A stretch of DNA of 14,370 bases from Baffinella frigidus (GCA_026770585.1 MU646771.1:196872-211241), one strand, 5' to 3'. Counted from the first letter of the stretch, positions 7,071 through 14,356 are shown. The notes: generated by a model from the sequence alone, not told the origin. Program-made: numbers and translations.

Positions 7071-7095
7071 ACTCCCGATACCCCTGGGGTGGGGG
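6996..7095 (-). pseudogene. MORN-repeat gene fragment (longest copy, K6)
   Basis: On the minus strand the core reads NESYKGQWKDDMMHGQV, matching the MORN pattern Y-x-G-x-W ... HG-x. In K6 the frame continues upstream as YRECNWDE, further than in the other copies, because the right terminus is missing. Five shorter versions lie at about 6012-6062, 6232-6290, 6406-6460, 6630-6680 and 6843-6895. K2 has K to T and K5 has a one-base deletion and H to Y. MORN domains bind phospholipids or act as scaffolds in intact proteins. A single motif of ~20 residues without a proper start or stop is not a working gene. I infer a captured exon fragment. Confidence 0.7.
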
Positions 7096-7136
7096 TTTGG
7101 GGTTTGGGGGTTTGGGGGTTTGGGTTGGGGGTTGGA
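7085..7136 (+). repeat. GGGGTTT-type array
   Basis: About six GGGGTTTG / GGGGGTTTG units lie directly beside the last MORN-bearing core. It is a telomere-like variant and a potential G-quadruplex. Confidence 0.85.
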
Positions 7137-7411
7137 GGGAAGACCGAACAAAACTGCTCCTCACCCCACAGCGGACTTCGAAGGGAATTTGAATAACCCT
7201 TAAGCGATAAGACGAACGACCCTACGGTAGGCAACCCGTAGAGACTAAGGGGGGTTCCTACGGATAAGGCAACGAAAACTCGACCCGAAATGGCCCGAAA
7301 ATCCCTTCTTAGCCCGCTGTGTCGACCGGAAAAGATGCACTCATACCAGACATGCCCTAAGTGGACATCTCCACTTTACCTACCCTCACGGACCTCGGGA
7401 GCGAGGGGTCG
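7137..7411. other. Unassigned stretch with an element-L relic
   Basis: CCTACGGTAGGCAACCCGTAG at 7221-7241 is shared with the right arm of element L (10259 on), and TTCCTACGG follows at 7255, so a decayed family B/L element is likely at about 7215-7295. The rest, including CCCTAAGTGGACA at 7352 that recurs near 12876, holds no gene I can support. Confidence 0.5.
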
Positions 7412-7559
7412 TATCTCAGAAAAGGGATTTTAAAATTCGTTTTCTCAAGTCTATTTCCCTTCAAATATGTCAACTTATGCGTAGAGAAAAGAATAAGTTG
7501 ACGAATTTATAAAGGAATTGACTTACGGAAACGAATTTCAGAATCCCTTTTGTGAGATA
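7412..7559. mobile_element. Family F inverted-repeat element, copy F2 (diverged)
   Basis: TATCTCAGAAAAGGGATT on the left and the approximate complement on the right (ending CTTTTGTGAGATA) enclose 148 bp. The loop ATGCGTAGAGAAAAG is shared with F1 at 9144-9308. The arms have many mismatches, so this copy is older than F1. Its right arm is the closest match to half-element F3. Confidence 0.85.
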
Positions 7560-7561
7560 AG

Positions 7562-8230
7562 GTCGATTTGGTCTTGAGAGGTTCCGGGGCGCGTCTGTCC
7601 CATGCACCAAACCGGGTGTGTCCAACACCCCACGCAGCAGCGCGTCTAGAACATCCTGGTACAGATCAGTAGTGCCCTAAAACACCCTGGTACAGATTAA
7701 TAGTACGCTAAAACTTCCTGGTACAAAGTAAAAGTACCTCGAAGGGCAGAGAGGGGTTGATTTGGTCTTGAGTGTTTCGGGGCGCGACGCCTTCCAGTCC
7801 TCGCCCCCTCCAGAAGACGTTTAAGCGCAGCTAAAATATCCTGGTACAAAATAAAAGTACGCTAAAACATCATGGTACAAACTAAAAATACGCTAAAACA
7901 TCCCAGTACAAACTAAAAGTAGTAAAAGGACCTCGAAGGGCAGAGAATGGTTGACCAGGTCGTTCGTGGTTCCGGGTCTCTCCTACACCTCACCGGGTGT
8001 GTCCAACACTCCAGACAGCAGCCCATCTAAACCATCCTGGTACAACCGCTAAAACCTCCTCGTACAGATTAATAATACCCTAAAACATCCTGGTACAAAT
8101 TAAAAGTATTAAAAGTACCTCGAAGGGCAGAGAAGGGTCGATCTGGTCGGCTCCGGCTGTCCCGGGGCGCCCCGCCTTCCAGTCCCCTTCCCCCCCAGAA
8201 GACGACCTATCGCGGAAGTTGACAGTTCAG
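7562..8230 (-). repeat. ~190-bp satellite with CCTGGTACA motifs, reversed
   Basis: ACCTCGAAGGGCAGAGA begins units at 7736, 7930 and 8117 (steps of 194 and 187). A partial first unit begins near 7562 with TCGATTTGGTCTTGAG. Each unit contains one to four CTAAAACATCCTGGTACAAA motifs, the complement of the GTACCAGG motif in the left half. CCGGGTGTGTCCAACAC (7611 and 7991) is the complement of the sequence near 2130. Confidence 0.8.
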
Positions 8231-8296
8231 TACCAGCAAGTTTGGAAGTTGACATTTGGAAAGTCGGTGAGGGTTCTCCCCTCTCCTGAACCCTCA

Positions 8297-8545
8297 CCGG
8301 GGTTTAGGGTTTAGGGTTTAGGGTTTAGGATTTAGGGGTTAGGGTCTAGGGGTTAGGGGTTAGGGTAAAGGGGTTAAGGGTTAGGGTTCAGGGTTTAGGG
8401 ATTGGGGTTTATGAATGCGGAAACCCTAACCACTGAATCCTGCACTCTGAATCCTGACCCCTGGACCCTGGAACCTGGACCCTAGACCCTTGACCCTTGA
8501 CCCTAGACCCCAGACCCTTGACCCTTGACCCTTGACCCTAGACGC
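8297..8545. repeat. Inverted telomere-like blocks (G-rich then C-rich)
   Basis: 8297-8410 is TTTAGGG/TTAGGGG-type on the plus strand. 8424-8545 switches to CCCTGGA, CCCTTGA and CCCTAGA units. The two blocks could fold back on each other, but the unit variants differ, so they are not a recent copy of one another. Confidence 0.8.
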
Positions 8546-8577
8546 CGCCCAGTCCCCCCGACCACCAGATGACGACC

Positions 8578-8860
8578 TTTGGGGGTAAGGGTTTGGGGTT
8601 TAGGGTTGAGGGTTTAGGATTGCGGAAACCTTGAAACTTGAAACTTGAAACCTGAGCCCTAAACCCTGGACCATAAATCCTTAGAATCTGAACCCTAAAC
8701 CCCAAACCCAAAACCCCAAACTCTAAACGAGAATGAGACCCCAAAACCTAAACTCTCAACGATGACGATTCGAGCCCTAAACCCTAAACCCTAAATCCTC
8801 AACCCTAAACCCTAAACCCTGAACCCTAAACCCTAAACCCTAAACCAGATGCCAGATCAG
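8578..8860. repeat. Second pair of inverted telomere-like blocks
   Basis: 8578-8625 is G-rich (GGGTTTAGGGTTGAGGG) and 8630-8850 is C-rich (CCCTAAA, with GAAACTTGAAACTTG and CCCCAAACC variants). The long C-rich part near 8770-8845 is the purest CCCTAAA run here. Confidence 0.8.
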
Positions 8861-8907
8861 AGTTCAGAGTTCAGAAAGAAGAGCGCTCAGTGCAATCGTG
8901 TGGGTTA

Positions 8908-9044
8908 ATCTCCATACAAGTATTAATTAATTGCTTTTGGACAACGAAAATTACTACACGATTTGCTCATAAAAGTAATAGTAAAGCACTTGTGTAGTAA
9001 ATTTCGTTGCGCCAAAAGCAATTAACTAATATTTTTGTGGAGAT
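8908..9044. mobile_element. Family E inverted-repeat element, copy E1
   Basis: Imperfect arms of about 52 bp begin ATCTCCATACAAGTATTAAT and end with ATTTTTGTGGAGAT. Inner arms hold ACGAAAATTACTACAC and GTGTAGTAAATTTCGTT. The loop region TGCTCATAAAAGTAATAGTA matches the reverse complement of the loop region of E2. It is AT-rich compared with its flanks and has no coding capacity. Confidence 0.85.
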
Positions 9045-9115
9045 GAGGGTCTAGGGTCCAGGGTCTAGGGTTAAGGCTTCCAGAGTTCAGGGTTCAGAGT
9101 TCAGGGTTTCCGTAC
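9045..9115 (+). repeat. Telomere-like GGGTCTA/GGGTTCA block
   Basis: Degenerate units GGGTCTAGGGTCCA and GAGTTCAGGGTTCAG sit directly between the E1 and F1 hairpin elements. Confidence 0.75.
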
Positions 9116-9143
9116 ACCATAATCACATTCGTGTCCCCCCGTC

Positions 9144-9308
9144 GTCAAACTTTTATCTCAGAAAAGGAGTTCTAAAACTCGTTTTCTTAAGTCAATTCCC
9201 CTTCAAATATGTCAACTTATGCGTGGAGAAAAAATAAGTTGACATATTTGAAGGGGACTTGACTTAAGAAAACGAGTTTTAGAACTCCTTTTCTGAGATA
9301 AACTTGAC
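9144..9308. mobile_element. Family F long-hairpin element, copy F1 (near-perfect)
   Basis: Arms 9153-9219 and 9235-9301 pair at 66 of 67 positions around the loop TGCGTGGAGAAAAAA. They extend outwards to GTCAA / TTGAC with a small gap. The flanks CGTGTCCCCCCG (9130-9141) and CGTGTTCCCCCCG (9309-9321) are nearly identical direct repeats and may be a target duplication. The arm identity makes this the youngest family F copy seen. Confidence 0.9.
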
Positions 9309-9324
9309 CGTGTTCCCCCCGCCC

Positions 9325-9445
9325 CTGAATCCCCAACCCTAACCCTAACCCCTCACCCTAGCCCCTCACCCTAACCCCTCAACCCTGAACCCTACCCCCT
9401 CACCTAGGGTTGAGGGTACAAGGTTCAGGGTTCCAGGGTTTCAGG
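9325..9445. repeat. Telomere-like block, C-rich then G-rich
   Basis: CCCTAACCC, CCCTCACCCTAG and related units run to about 9405. The block then turns to GGGTTGAGGGT and GGGTTCCAGGG to 9445. Many CCCTCA variants are present. Confidence 0.75.
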
Positions 9446-9624
9446 CGCCCGCCACCACCCAAGATTGTAGGGCAGAGTGCCGTGTAGTAAAAATAGTCAG
9501 ATCTGACTATTTTGAAACTCTCATAAGTTGACATTCTCCCCAGAGAAAAATCGAAAATTCGGAAAGTTGGTACAAATTCCGTGTGAACTGACTTGTTTTC
9601 CCAGGTCAGCCTTGCACTCTTGCG

Positions 9625-9920
9625 TGGCAGCCCTCACGATTGGACCGAACAGATTTAATCGCGGCGAGTATTTGAGTCAAATACGACCTTGGTAACGAAT
9701 TTTACTACACACCAGGGTTTACTATTACTTTTATGAACCAATTGTGTAGGAATTTTCGTTGATAGGTCCTAGAAATCGTATTTGACTCAAATACTCGTCC
9801 GGATGAGATTGCAGATTTGCCCTTGATTTACCTTTGCAGAGACCCCGGATCTGGGGTCTCTGCTAGGGTTAATCTCAAGTCTAAAATCGGTGATTTGGTC
9901 CAACCGGGAGGGCCGGTTGG
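9625..9920. mobile_element. Probable family D element, copy D3, interrupted
   Basis: The left end, CCCTCACGATTGGACCGAAC then GATTTAAT, resembles the complement of the right end, CTAAAATCGGTGATTTGGTC followed by CAACCGGGAGGG. Both match D1/D2 arms (CCCTCAC ... GGACCAAATC ... GATTTT). It contains E2 (9665-9797) and an 11-bp stem GCAGAGACCCC (9836-9846 with 9853-9863). The arms are diverged and the assignment is tentative. Confidence 0.5.
9665..9797. mobile_element. Family E element, copy E2, nested in D3
   Basis: Perfect 22-bp termini (CGAGTATTTGAGTCAAATAC plus two bases, and the complement at 9776-9797) bound 133 bp. The inner region ACGAATTTTACTACAC ... GTGTAGGAATTTTCGTT and the loop TTTACTATTACTTTTATGA are shared with E1, but the outer 22 bp are unlike E1. 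So an E core may have acquired different ends. Confidence 0.8.
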
Positions 9921-9928
9921 CGCTCACC

Positions 9929-10089
9929 CCGGGTTTAGGGTTTAGGGTTTAGGGTAAAAGGTTTAGGGTTCCAGGGTTTAGGGTTTAGGATTTAGGGTTT
10001 AGGGTTTAGGGTTGGGGGGTTGGGGTTTAGGGTTTAGGGTTAAGGGCTTAGGGTTTAGGGTTCAGGGTTCAGAGTTGAGGGTTTAGGGG
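9929..10089 (+). repeat. Telomere-like TTTAGGG array
   Basis: Fairly pure GGGTTTA units with GGGTTCA, GGGTAAAAGG and GGGGGTT variants; the G-rich strand is plus. Confidence 0.9.
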
Positions 10090-10382
10090 TTCGCTCACCC
10101 CGAGTTGTCGTCGTCGACGACGTTGAGCGTGTCCACAAGGTTCAGGGTTCATAGGGAAACGACCCGAAATTAGGGTAGTTTAGCCTACGGATCTCCTATG
10201 ACCAGGCCTACCGTAGGAGGTAGGTCTCCTAGGACCAGGTCCTAGGCGCCCTTCGGCCTACGGTAGGCAACCCGTAGGCTAAACTACCCTAATTTCGGGT
10301 CGTTTAACAACTAAGGTTCAGGGTTCCAGGGTTTACGGATTCGCTCACCCCGAGTCGTCGTCGTCGACGACGTTGAGCGTGT
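10090..10382 (+). repeat. 43-bp direct repeat pair flanking element L
   Basis: TTCGCTCACCCCGAG then GTCGTCGACGACGTTGAGCG is found at 10090-10132 and 10340-10382 with one difference. A partial third sits at 9920-9931. The core GTCGTCGACGAC is a 12-bp palindrome. The AAGGTTCAGGGTTC flanks also recur on both sides of element L. Confidence 0.85.
10151..10312. mobile_element. Element L (family B relative), 34-bp perfect arms
   Basis: Arms 10157-10190 and 10272-10305 are exact complements (AAACGACCCGAAATTAGGGT onward). The interior carries CCTACCGTAGG, CCTAGGACC and CCTACGGTAGG like family B, and the arms resemble B arms. It is flanked by a 14-bp direct repeat, AAGGTTCAGGGTTC (10137-10150 and 10313-10326). 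That could be a target duplication, but the motif is also common telomere-like sequence here. With those limits the length is 162 bp, the same as element B. Confidence 0.85.
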
Positions 10383-11279
10383 TGACCTTGTCCCCGTCGC
10401 TCGACGCATAGTCCGACATCCTCTCCTACAGGAAACACCCGGTTTGGCCGCGAAGGATCGCGCCCCCGGCCGCACCCTTCGGAAAGCCCCTCAAACAGCT
10501 ATCGCTGCTGGGTCAATTCTCCACGAACGAAAAAGACAGCGGCCGACGCGGCGGCGGATGCGGCGCTCACGCCCACGCCATCGCACCCTTCCTCCCGGCC
10601 GCTACTTCCACTTGTAGCGTTCTTGCCCGAGTCGCGTCCTCTCCCAGCCTTCTTCGCCCTTCCGTCCCGGACCTGATGCGAAAATAAAAAAATCCCTCGA
10701 AAACGAATTTCGACTTTGCGGCCTGATCGGTACTCGGAGAGTCTGGGCGTGCAGAACGGTTCGGACAACCTCAGGAAGGTTCATTCAACCCATTGTTCGT
10801 GGAGGAAGCAATCGGAACGTTCAGGCGTCGGTGCGTCCCCCCATCAGGCCTCAAGACCGCTCTGGGTCAAACCGATCAAATTTCTAAATTGTGATCGTTT
10901 CGGAATCTGGCAGGTCAAAGGGATCGGCAGCACCCTGCACCCCCCCCCCGAGGTTCTCCGCGAGGCATCGCATCGCTACACGGTAACGATCCGGAGCGAG
11001 GGGAGGTGGACGTTGTGGCCTGGTTCAGCGAAAGAGGGAGAGGAGGTGGGGGGGTTGCTTTCCTCAGCTCGGTACCGCCGGAGACGCTATGTGCGCCCGA
11101 TGCTCGGCCCTGAAGCGTGTGCAAGTGCGTATTGTGCAGGGGGCAGCGAGCTGATTGAAGTGTCGGCTCTGCGGTGTCTACCGTCACAGGTCCACACAAC
11201 ACCGCTGCCACACCGTTTCGTGCGAAGTGAGGTCAACTCGGGTTAAAGCAAAAACAGCACCGACAGGCGGCGGCTAGCG
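10383..11279. other. GC-rich leader region upstream of the ankyrin gene
   Basis: There is no tandem repeat or hairpin element here. ACACCCGGTTTGG at 10436 is the only dispersed repeat I recognise. A plus-strand frame from 10716 to 11246 is open for 176 codons but starts at TTG, has its first ATG only near 11100, and has no recognisable domain. A minus-strand frame at 10499-10768 ends in an alanine/serine-rich stretch without a recognised family. The region may hold the promoter, 5' UTR or an unseen exon of the next gene. I see no TATA box I would trust. Confidence 0.45.
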
Positions 11280-11774
11280 ATGCCTGGGAGGGGGGGGGCG
11301 CTTCGGAGATCAGCGTGGTTCGGGTGGGTGGATGATGTGCGGCAGCTGCTCGCGGACGGCGCAGACATTGAGGAGAGGGGAGGGCCGGGGGTAGCTGGAA
11401 GGACGCCTCTCTTTGCCGCTGCACTTGGGGGCCACACGGATATTCTTCTGCTGCTTCTGGAGCACGGCGCGGACGTGTCGGTCGCGGATGACGATGGATG
11501 GACATCGTTACACATCGCTGCATTTCTAGGTCGCGAGAAGGTGGTTAGGCTGCTTCTGGAGTACGGGGCGGATGTGTCAGCCGAGAACATGTCAGGGAAG
11601 ACTCCTGCGTCTGGGTGCCCTCGGATCGCGGCGATGCTCAAGGCAGAGGCAGATAAAGTACGCAGGGCCAAGTGCGTGGCATTCGCCATGGGGCAGCACG
11701 CGCGGCTGGGGGCGGACTCGTGGGTGCAGGAGCTTGAAGTGGGGGTGGTGCAGATGGTGCTGGAGCGAGTGTGA
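11280..11774 (+). CDS. Small ankyrin-repeat protein (164 aa)
   Basis: Ankyrin repeats are ~33-residue helix-loop-helix units that bind partner proteins; the partner here is unknown. Repeat 1 (residues 6-38) is degenerate but keeps DDVRQLLADGADIEER. Repeat 2 (40-72) has GRTPLFAAALGGHTDILLLL then EHGADV. Repeat 3 (73-105) has GWTSLHIAAFLGREKVVRLL then EYGADVS. A fourth begins GKTP (106-109) but is shortened, running into CPRIAAMLKAEADKV. The tail (124-164) is not ankyrin; a family-specific cap is possible. The ATG at 11280 is chosen because it is the first after an in-frame TAA at 11244. No signal peptide or membrane segment is seen. The C-rich opposite strand produces a long antisense frame that I discount. 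The gene stands alone, 100 bp before a SINE-like element. It could be one exon of a larger gene or a retained fragment. Confidence 0.75.
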   Translation: MPGRGGALRRSAWFGWVDDVRQLLADGADIEERGGPGVAGRTPLFAAALGGHTDILLLLLEHGADVSVADDDGWTSLHIAAFLGREKVVRLLLEYGADVSAENMSGKTPASGCPRIAAMLKAEADKVRRAKCVAFAMGQHARLGADSWVQELEVGVVQMVLERV

Positions 11775-11874
11775 AGGCTGCGGCGCGCAGCCGTTGTTGT
11801 TGACTTTAGGGGTGAAAGCAGTGGCTGCAGCCACGAGAGCGCTCCGTGTGTGTAAATACTTCCATAGGATACGG

Positions 11875-12002
11875 TAGGAGGTGGAGTTAGAATCCATCCG
11901 CAAAATGCTCGTATGACCGGCCGACACGGGGTACAGTGGTAGCACAATGCGTAGCATGTGCGGCGCTGACGCTGGTTGTTCGGCAATAAATTATCAATTT
12001 CT
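11875..12002 (-). mobile_element. SINE-like element, copy 2, downstream of the ankyrin gene
   Basis: It runs from TAGGAGGTGGAGTTAGAATC to TTATCAATTTCT, colinear with copy 1 and the reverse of copy 3. No clean target duplication is seen: TACTTCCATAGGA on the left and TACCTTCTAGGA on the right are at best a decayed pair. GAGAGCGCTC occurs on both sides farther out (near 11835 and 12034), but it contains a palindrome. The element contributes an AATAAA on the plus strand near 11985, which could serve as a poly(A) signal for the ankyrin gene; that is speculation. Confidence 0.75.
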
Positions 12003-12499
12003 CTACCTTCTAGGAGGTTTAGGGACTACCAGGAGAGCGCTCTTTAAGTCCTTGAGGTCCTTTAGGTTCTTTCAACTCGTACCATAGGCGGACAGTGGAA
12101 CTGATCTGCAGAAAAGGCATGCTTCCTTTCGGATCACTACATGGCGGTCGTGTTGATATCAATAAATGTGCCTCTCTGTCCACGCCAGGCCCTTAGGTGG
12201 GGAATTCCATGTGCGTTTTTGGAGCCATTTGTGCGTTATTGGAGCCGTTTTCCTCAAACAATTGACTTTTGCATACCGTTTTCCCTTGACGAATTGACTT
12301 TTGAATACCCCCCCCTCTAGCCCTGCGTGGAGAGAAACAATCCGTAGGATAAATGGTTTGTACAGGAGAATTGGGCAGTTTGGTACTGAAGGTACAGGGC
12401 CCGTCGTATCATGATGCAGGTGTTAATTAATTATTAAAATGGTGTCAATAAGTTATTTAATTATCCTGGGTGGAAGCGTCTGGAAGGTCGTGGGTGTTT
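12003..12499. other. Unassigned stretch with short duplications
   Basis: There is no gene. A 20-bp step repeat of GTGCGTT-TTGGAGCC lies at 12211 and 12231. A 32-bp step repeat of CCGTTTTCC then AATTGACTTTTGMATACC lies at about 12245 and 12277. One GTTTGTACAGG-like motif is near 12357. An AT-rich TTAATTAATTATTAAAAT / TTATTTAATTA pair is at 12422-12464. Confidence 0.55.
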
Positions 12500-12576
12500 G
12501 ATAGTCAAAACTGATGGTCAAAACGAGCCTTAGCTCGTGGGTGCAGCCACAAGCTAAGGCTAGTAGACTTTTGCAT
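12500..12576. mobile_element. Small hairpin element around 12526-12561
   Basis: AGCCTTAGCT and AGCTAAGGCT pair; after one C/A mismatch GTGG pairs with CCAC around a 6-nt loop. Outer sequence (GATGGTCAAAAC versus the complement of CTTTTGCATC) is weakly inverted, and GATRGTCAAAAC is doubled on the left. It is a likely decayed inverted-repeat element. Confidence 0.55.
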
Positions 12577-12661
12577 CACTCAACGCAAGGCTTAAGGGCA
12601 GACCTAGGATGCTTCGAGAGTAAAAAGAAGAAAAGCAGCCAAACGAAAGTGCGTGGGACAA

Positions 12662-12697
12662 CTACAATTAATTGTAGAACTATAATTAATTGTAGAG
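12662..12697. repeat. AT-rich palindrome pair
   Basis: CTACAATTAATTGTAG at 12662-12677 is a perfect 16-bp palindrome. It is followed by a near copy, CTATAATTAATTGTAG, at 12680-12695. Confidence 0.8.
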
Positions 12698-12776
12698 CGT
12701 ACAAGTACATTGTAGTGGACCCGGTTTAATTTCGGAACAAGACAGAATCTGTCCCGCTATCTTAGGCTCCCCACGC

Positions 12777-12834
12777 AGAAGGTAAGGGTGTATATGCTAT
12801 TTTAGGCATCAAATGATGCTATCTTACGCCTTCT
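12777..12834. repeat. Imperfect hairpin with inner stem
   Basis: AGAAGGTAAG (12777-12786) pairs with CTTACGCCTTCT (12823-12834) apart from a two-base bulge. Inside, GCATCA-AA-TGATGC (12806-12819) forms a perfect small stem. GCTATCTTAGGC / GCTATCTTACGC is also doubled in direct orientation (about 12755 and 12818). Confidence 0.6.
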
Positions 12835-12919
12835 CATCAGGACGGATTCCGGTATGGTCCGAGATGAGATTCCTTCCCTAAGTGGACACGACTCGTACCC
12901 TGGTTCAAATTCTTCCGGT

Positions 12920-13165
12920 TACCCCTCAAGTGCCCAGTAGACTAACAGAGATTGATAATTTATTGCCGAACAACCAGCGTCAGCGCCGCACATGCTGCGC
13001 ATTGTGCCACTTACTGTACCCCGTGTCGGCCGCTCATACGAGCATTTCCCGGATGGATTCTAACTCCACCTCCTACCAGTAGACTAATACGCCCTACGGT
13101 AGGGCCCTAGGACCTGCCTAGGACGAGTGAGGGTGAATATTCACCCTATGGGCACTTGAGGGATA
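12920..13165. mobile_element. Family A element, copy A2, interrupted by SINE-like copy 3
   Basis: Termini TACCCCTCAAGTGCCCA (12920-12936) and the complement of TATCCCTCAAGTGCCCA (13149-13165) match at 16 of 17 positions. The interior after 13076 (ACTAATACGCCCTACGGTAG, then GGCCCTAGGACCTGCCTAGG) aligns with A1. Total length is 246 bp. Removing the 142-bp insert and duplication leaves 104 bp, exactly the size of A1. Confidence 0.9.
12934..13087 (+). mobile_element. SINE-like element, copy 3, with 12-bp target duplication
   Basis: The element is 12946-13075, flanked directly by perfect CCAGTAGACTAA repeats at 12934-12945 and 13076-13087. The uninterrupted A1 shows a single CCAGTAGGCTCA at the same place, so the duplication arose on insertion. 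The orientation is opposite to copies 1 and 2. The open frame across it (12882-13082) comes from the element and is not a gene. Confidence 0.88.
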
Positions 13166-13204
13166 GGGTGCCTCCCAAAACTAGGATTTTATGGCAGACC
13201 AATG

Positions 13205-13305
13205 CCTAGTGGCTATACGTCTCGAGGTAGTGAATTCACTGTAAAATCAGTGGATTTGTACCAGATTACGGCCTGGTCAAACCACCCAGACGTATAGCCA
13301 CTAGG
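13205..13305. mobile_element. Element M, 101 bp, perfect 18-bp termini
   Basis: CCTAGTGGCTATACGTCT at 13205-13222 pairs exactly with 13288-13305. The interior has GTGAATTCAC and a GTACCAG motif. Outside it, TGCCTCC (13169-13175) and GGAGGCA (13304-13310) add a weak outer pair. It lies 39 bp beyond A2. Confidence 0.8.
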
Positions 13306-13371
13306 AGGCAGGAATTTCCTAGGGGCGTGTTCTGATGTAGAATAGAGGCTCGGCGTTGGACCTGTACAAAA

Positions 13372-14265
13372 CACAAACCTAAACCCAAAGCACTAAATCT
13401 TGAACCCTGAACCCTGGACCCTGAACCCTGGACCCTAAACCCTGAACTCTGAACTCTAAACCCTGAACCCTGAACCCTGGACCCTAACTCCTAAACCCTA
13501 AACCCTAGACCCTAAAACCTGACCCCTAAACCCTAAACCCTAAACCCTAAACCCTAAACCCAAAACCCTAAACCATCAACACTACAAACTACACCCTAAA
13601 CCCTAAACCCTAAACCCTGAGCCCTAAACCCCAAACCCCAAACCCTAAACCCTATAGACCTGAACCCTGAACCCTAACCCTAAACCCTAAACCCTAAACC
13701 CTGAGCCCTGAACCCTCAAACCTCAACCATAAACATCAAATTCTGGACCTTAAACCCTCAACTCCAAACCTTAATCCCTTAACTCTTAACCCTTAAACCT
13801 AAACCCTAAAGTCTAAACCCTAAACCTTGGATCCCAAACCCTAAACCCCAAACCTTACACCCTGAGCCCTGGACCCTAAATCCTAAACCCTAACCCCTAA
13901 CCCCTAGACCCGAAACCCTAAACCCTAAACCCCCAATCCTAAATCCTAAGCCCTAGCCCCTAAAACCCAACCCATAAATCATACACCCTAAACCCAAAAC
14001 TCTAAACGCTAAACGCTAAACCCTAAACCCTAAACCCGTAACCATACAACCTCAACCCTACACCCTAAACCCTAAACCCTAAACCCTAAACCCTGAACCT
14101 CAACCCTAAACCCTAAACCCTAAACCCTAAACTGTAGAAAAGAAACCATAAACCCTTAACCATACAACCGTATCCGCTAAACCCTGGAACCTAAACCTTA
14201 GACCCTGAGCCCTGATCTCCAAACCCTAGACCCTAAACCCCAAACCCTAAACTTTAAACCCTAAG
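13372..14265 (-). repeat. Long C-rich telomere-like array
   Basis: Nearly 900 bp of CCCTAAA units with many variants (CCCTGAA, CCCTGGA, CCCCAAA, CCCTAGA, CATAAA). Runs of three to five perfect CCCTAAA units alternate with degenerate stretches. The orientation (C-rich strand on plus at the right edge) is opposite to that of a right chromosome end. Confidence 0.9.
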
Positions 14266-14267
14266 CC

Positions 14268-14355
<88 letters not shown>

Positions 14356-14356
14356 A
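14266..14356 (-). repeat. CCCTCAA heptamer array, 13 perfect units
   Basis: Thirteen exact CCCTCAA units in register, far more homogeneous than the adjoining array, then CTTCAACAATTCAC. The homogeneity points to recent local expansion of one variant. Confidence 0.95.

Noticed and set aside
6922-7164. Complete gene for a MORN protein on the minus strand
   Set aside because: Only one MORN motif is present, joined to telomere-like proline-rich translation on one side and satellite on the other. It is a gene fragment inside a repeat.
10716-11246. 176-codon open frame upstream of the ankyrin gene
   Set aside because: It starts at TTG, has no ATG until about 11100, shows no domain or repeat pattern, and lies in GC-rich DNA where long open frames occur by chance. 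I treat it as leader or intergenic DNA.
11243-11986. 247-codon minus-strand frame opposite the ankyrin gene
   Set aside because: It is antisense to a gene with clear ankyrin repeats and runs through SINE-like copy 2. Its sequence is low-complexity Ser/Pro/Arg/Ala-rich, typical of the shadow of a GC-rich gene.
11835-12043. GAGAGCGCTC as target duplication of SINE-like copy 2
   Set aside because: The ten bases contain a palindrome, lie tens of bases away from the element ends defined by the other copies, and so are probably coincidental.
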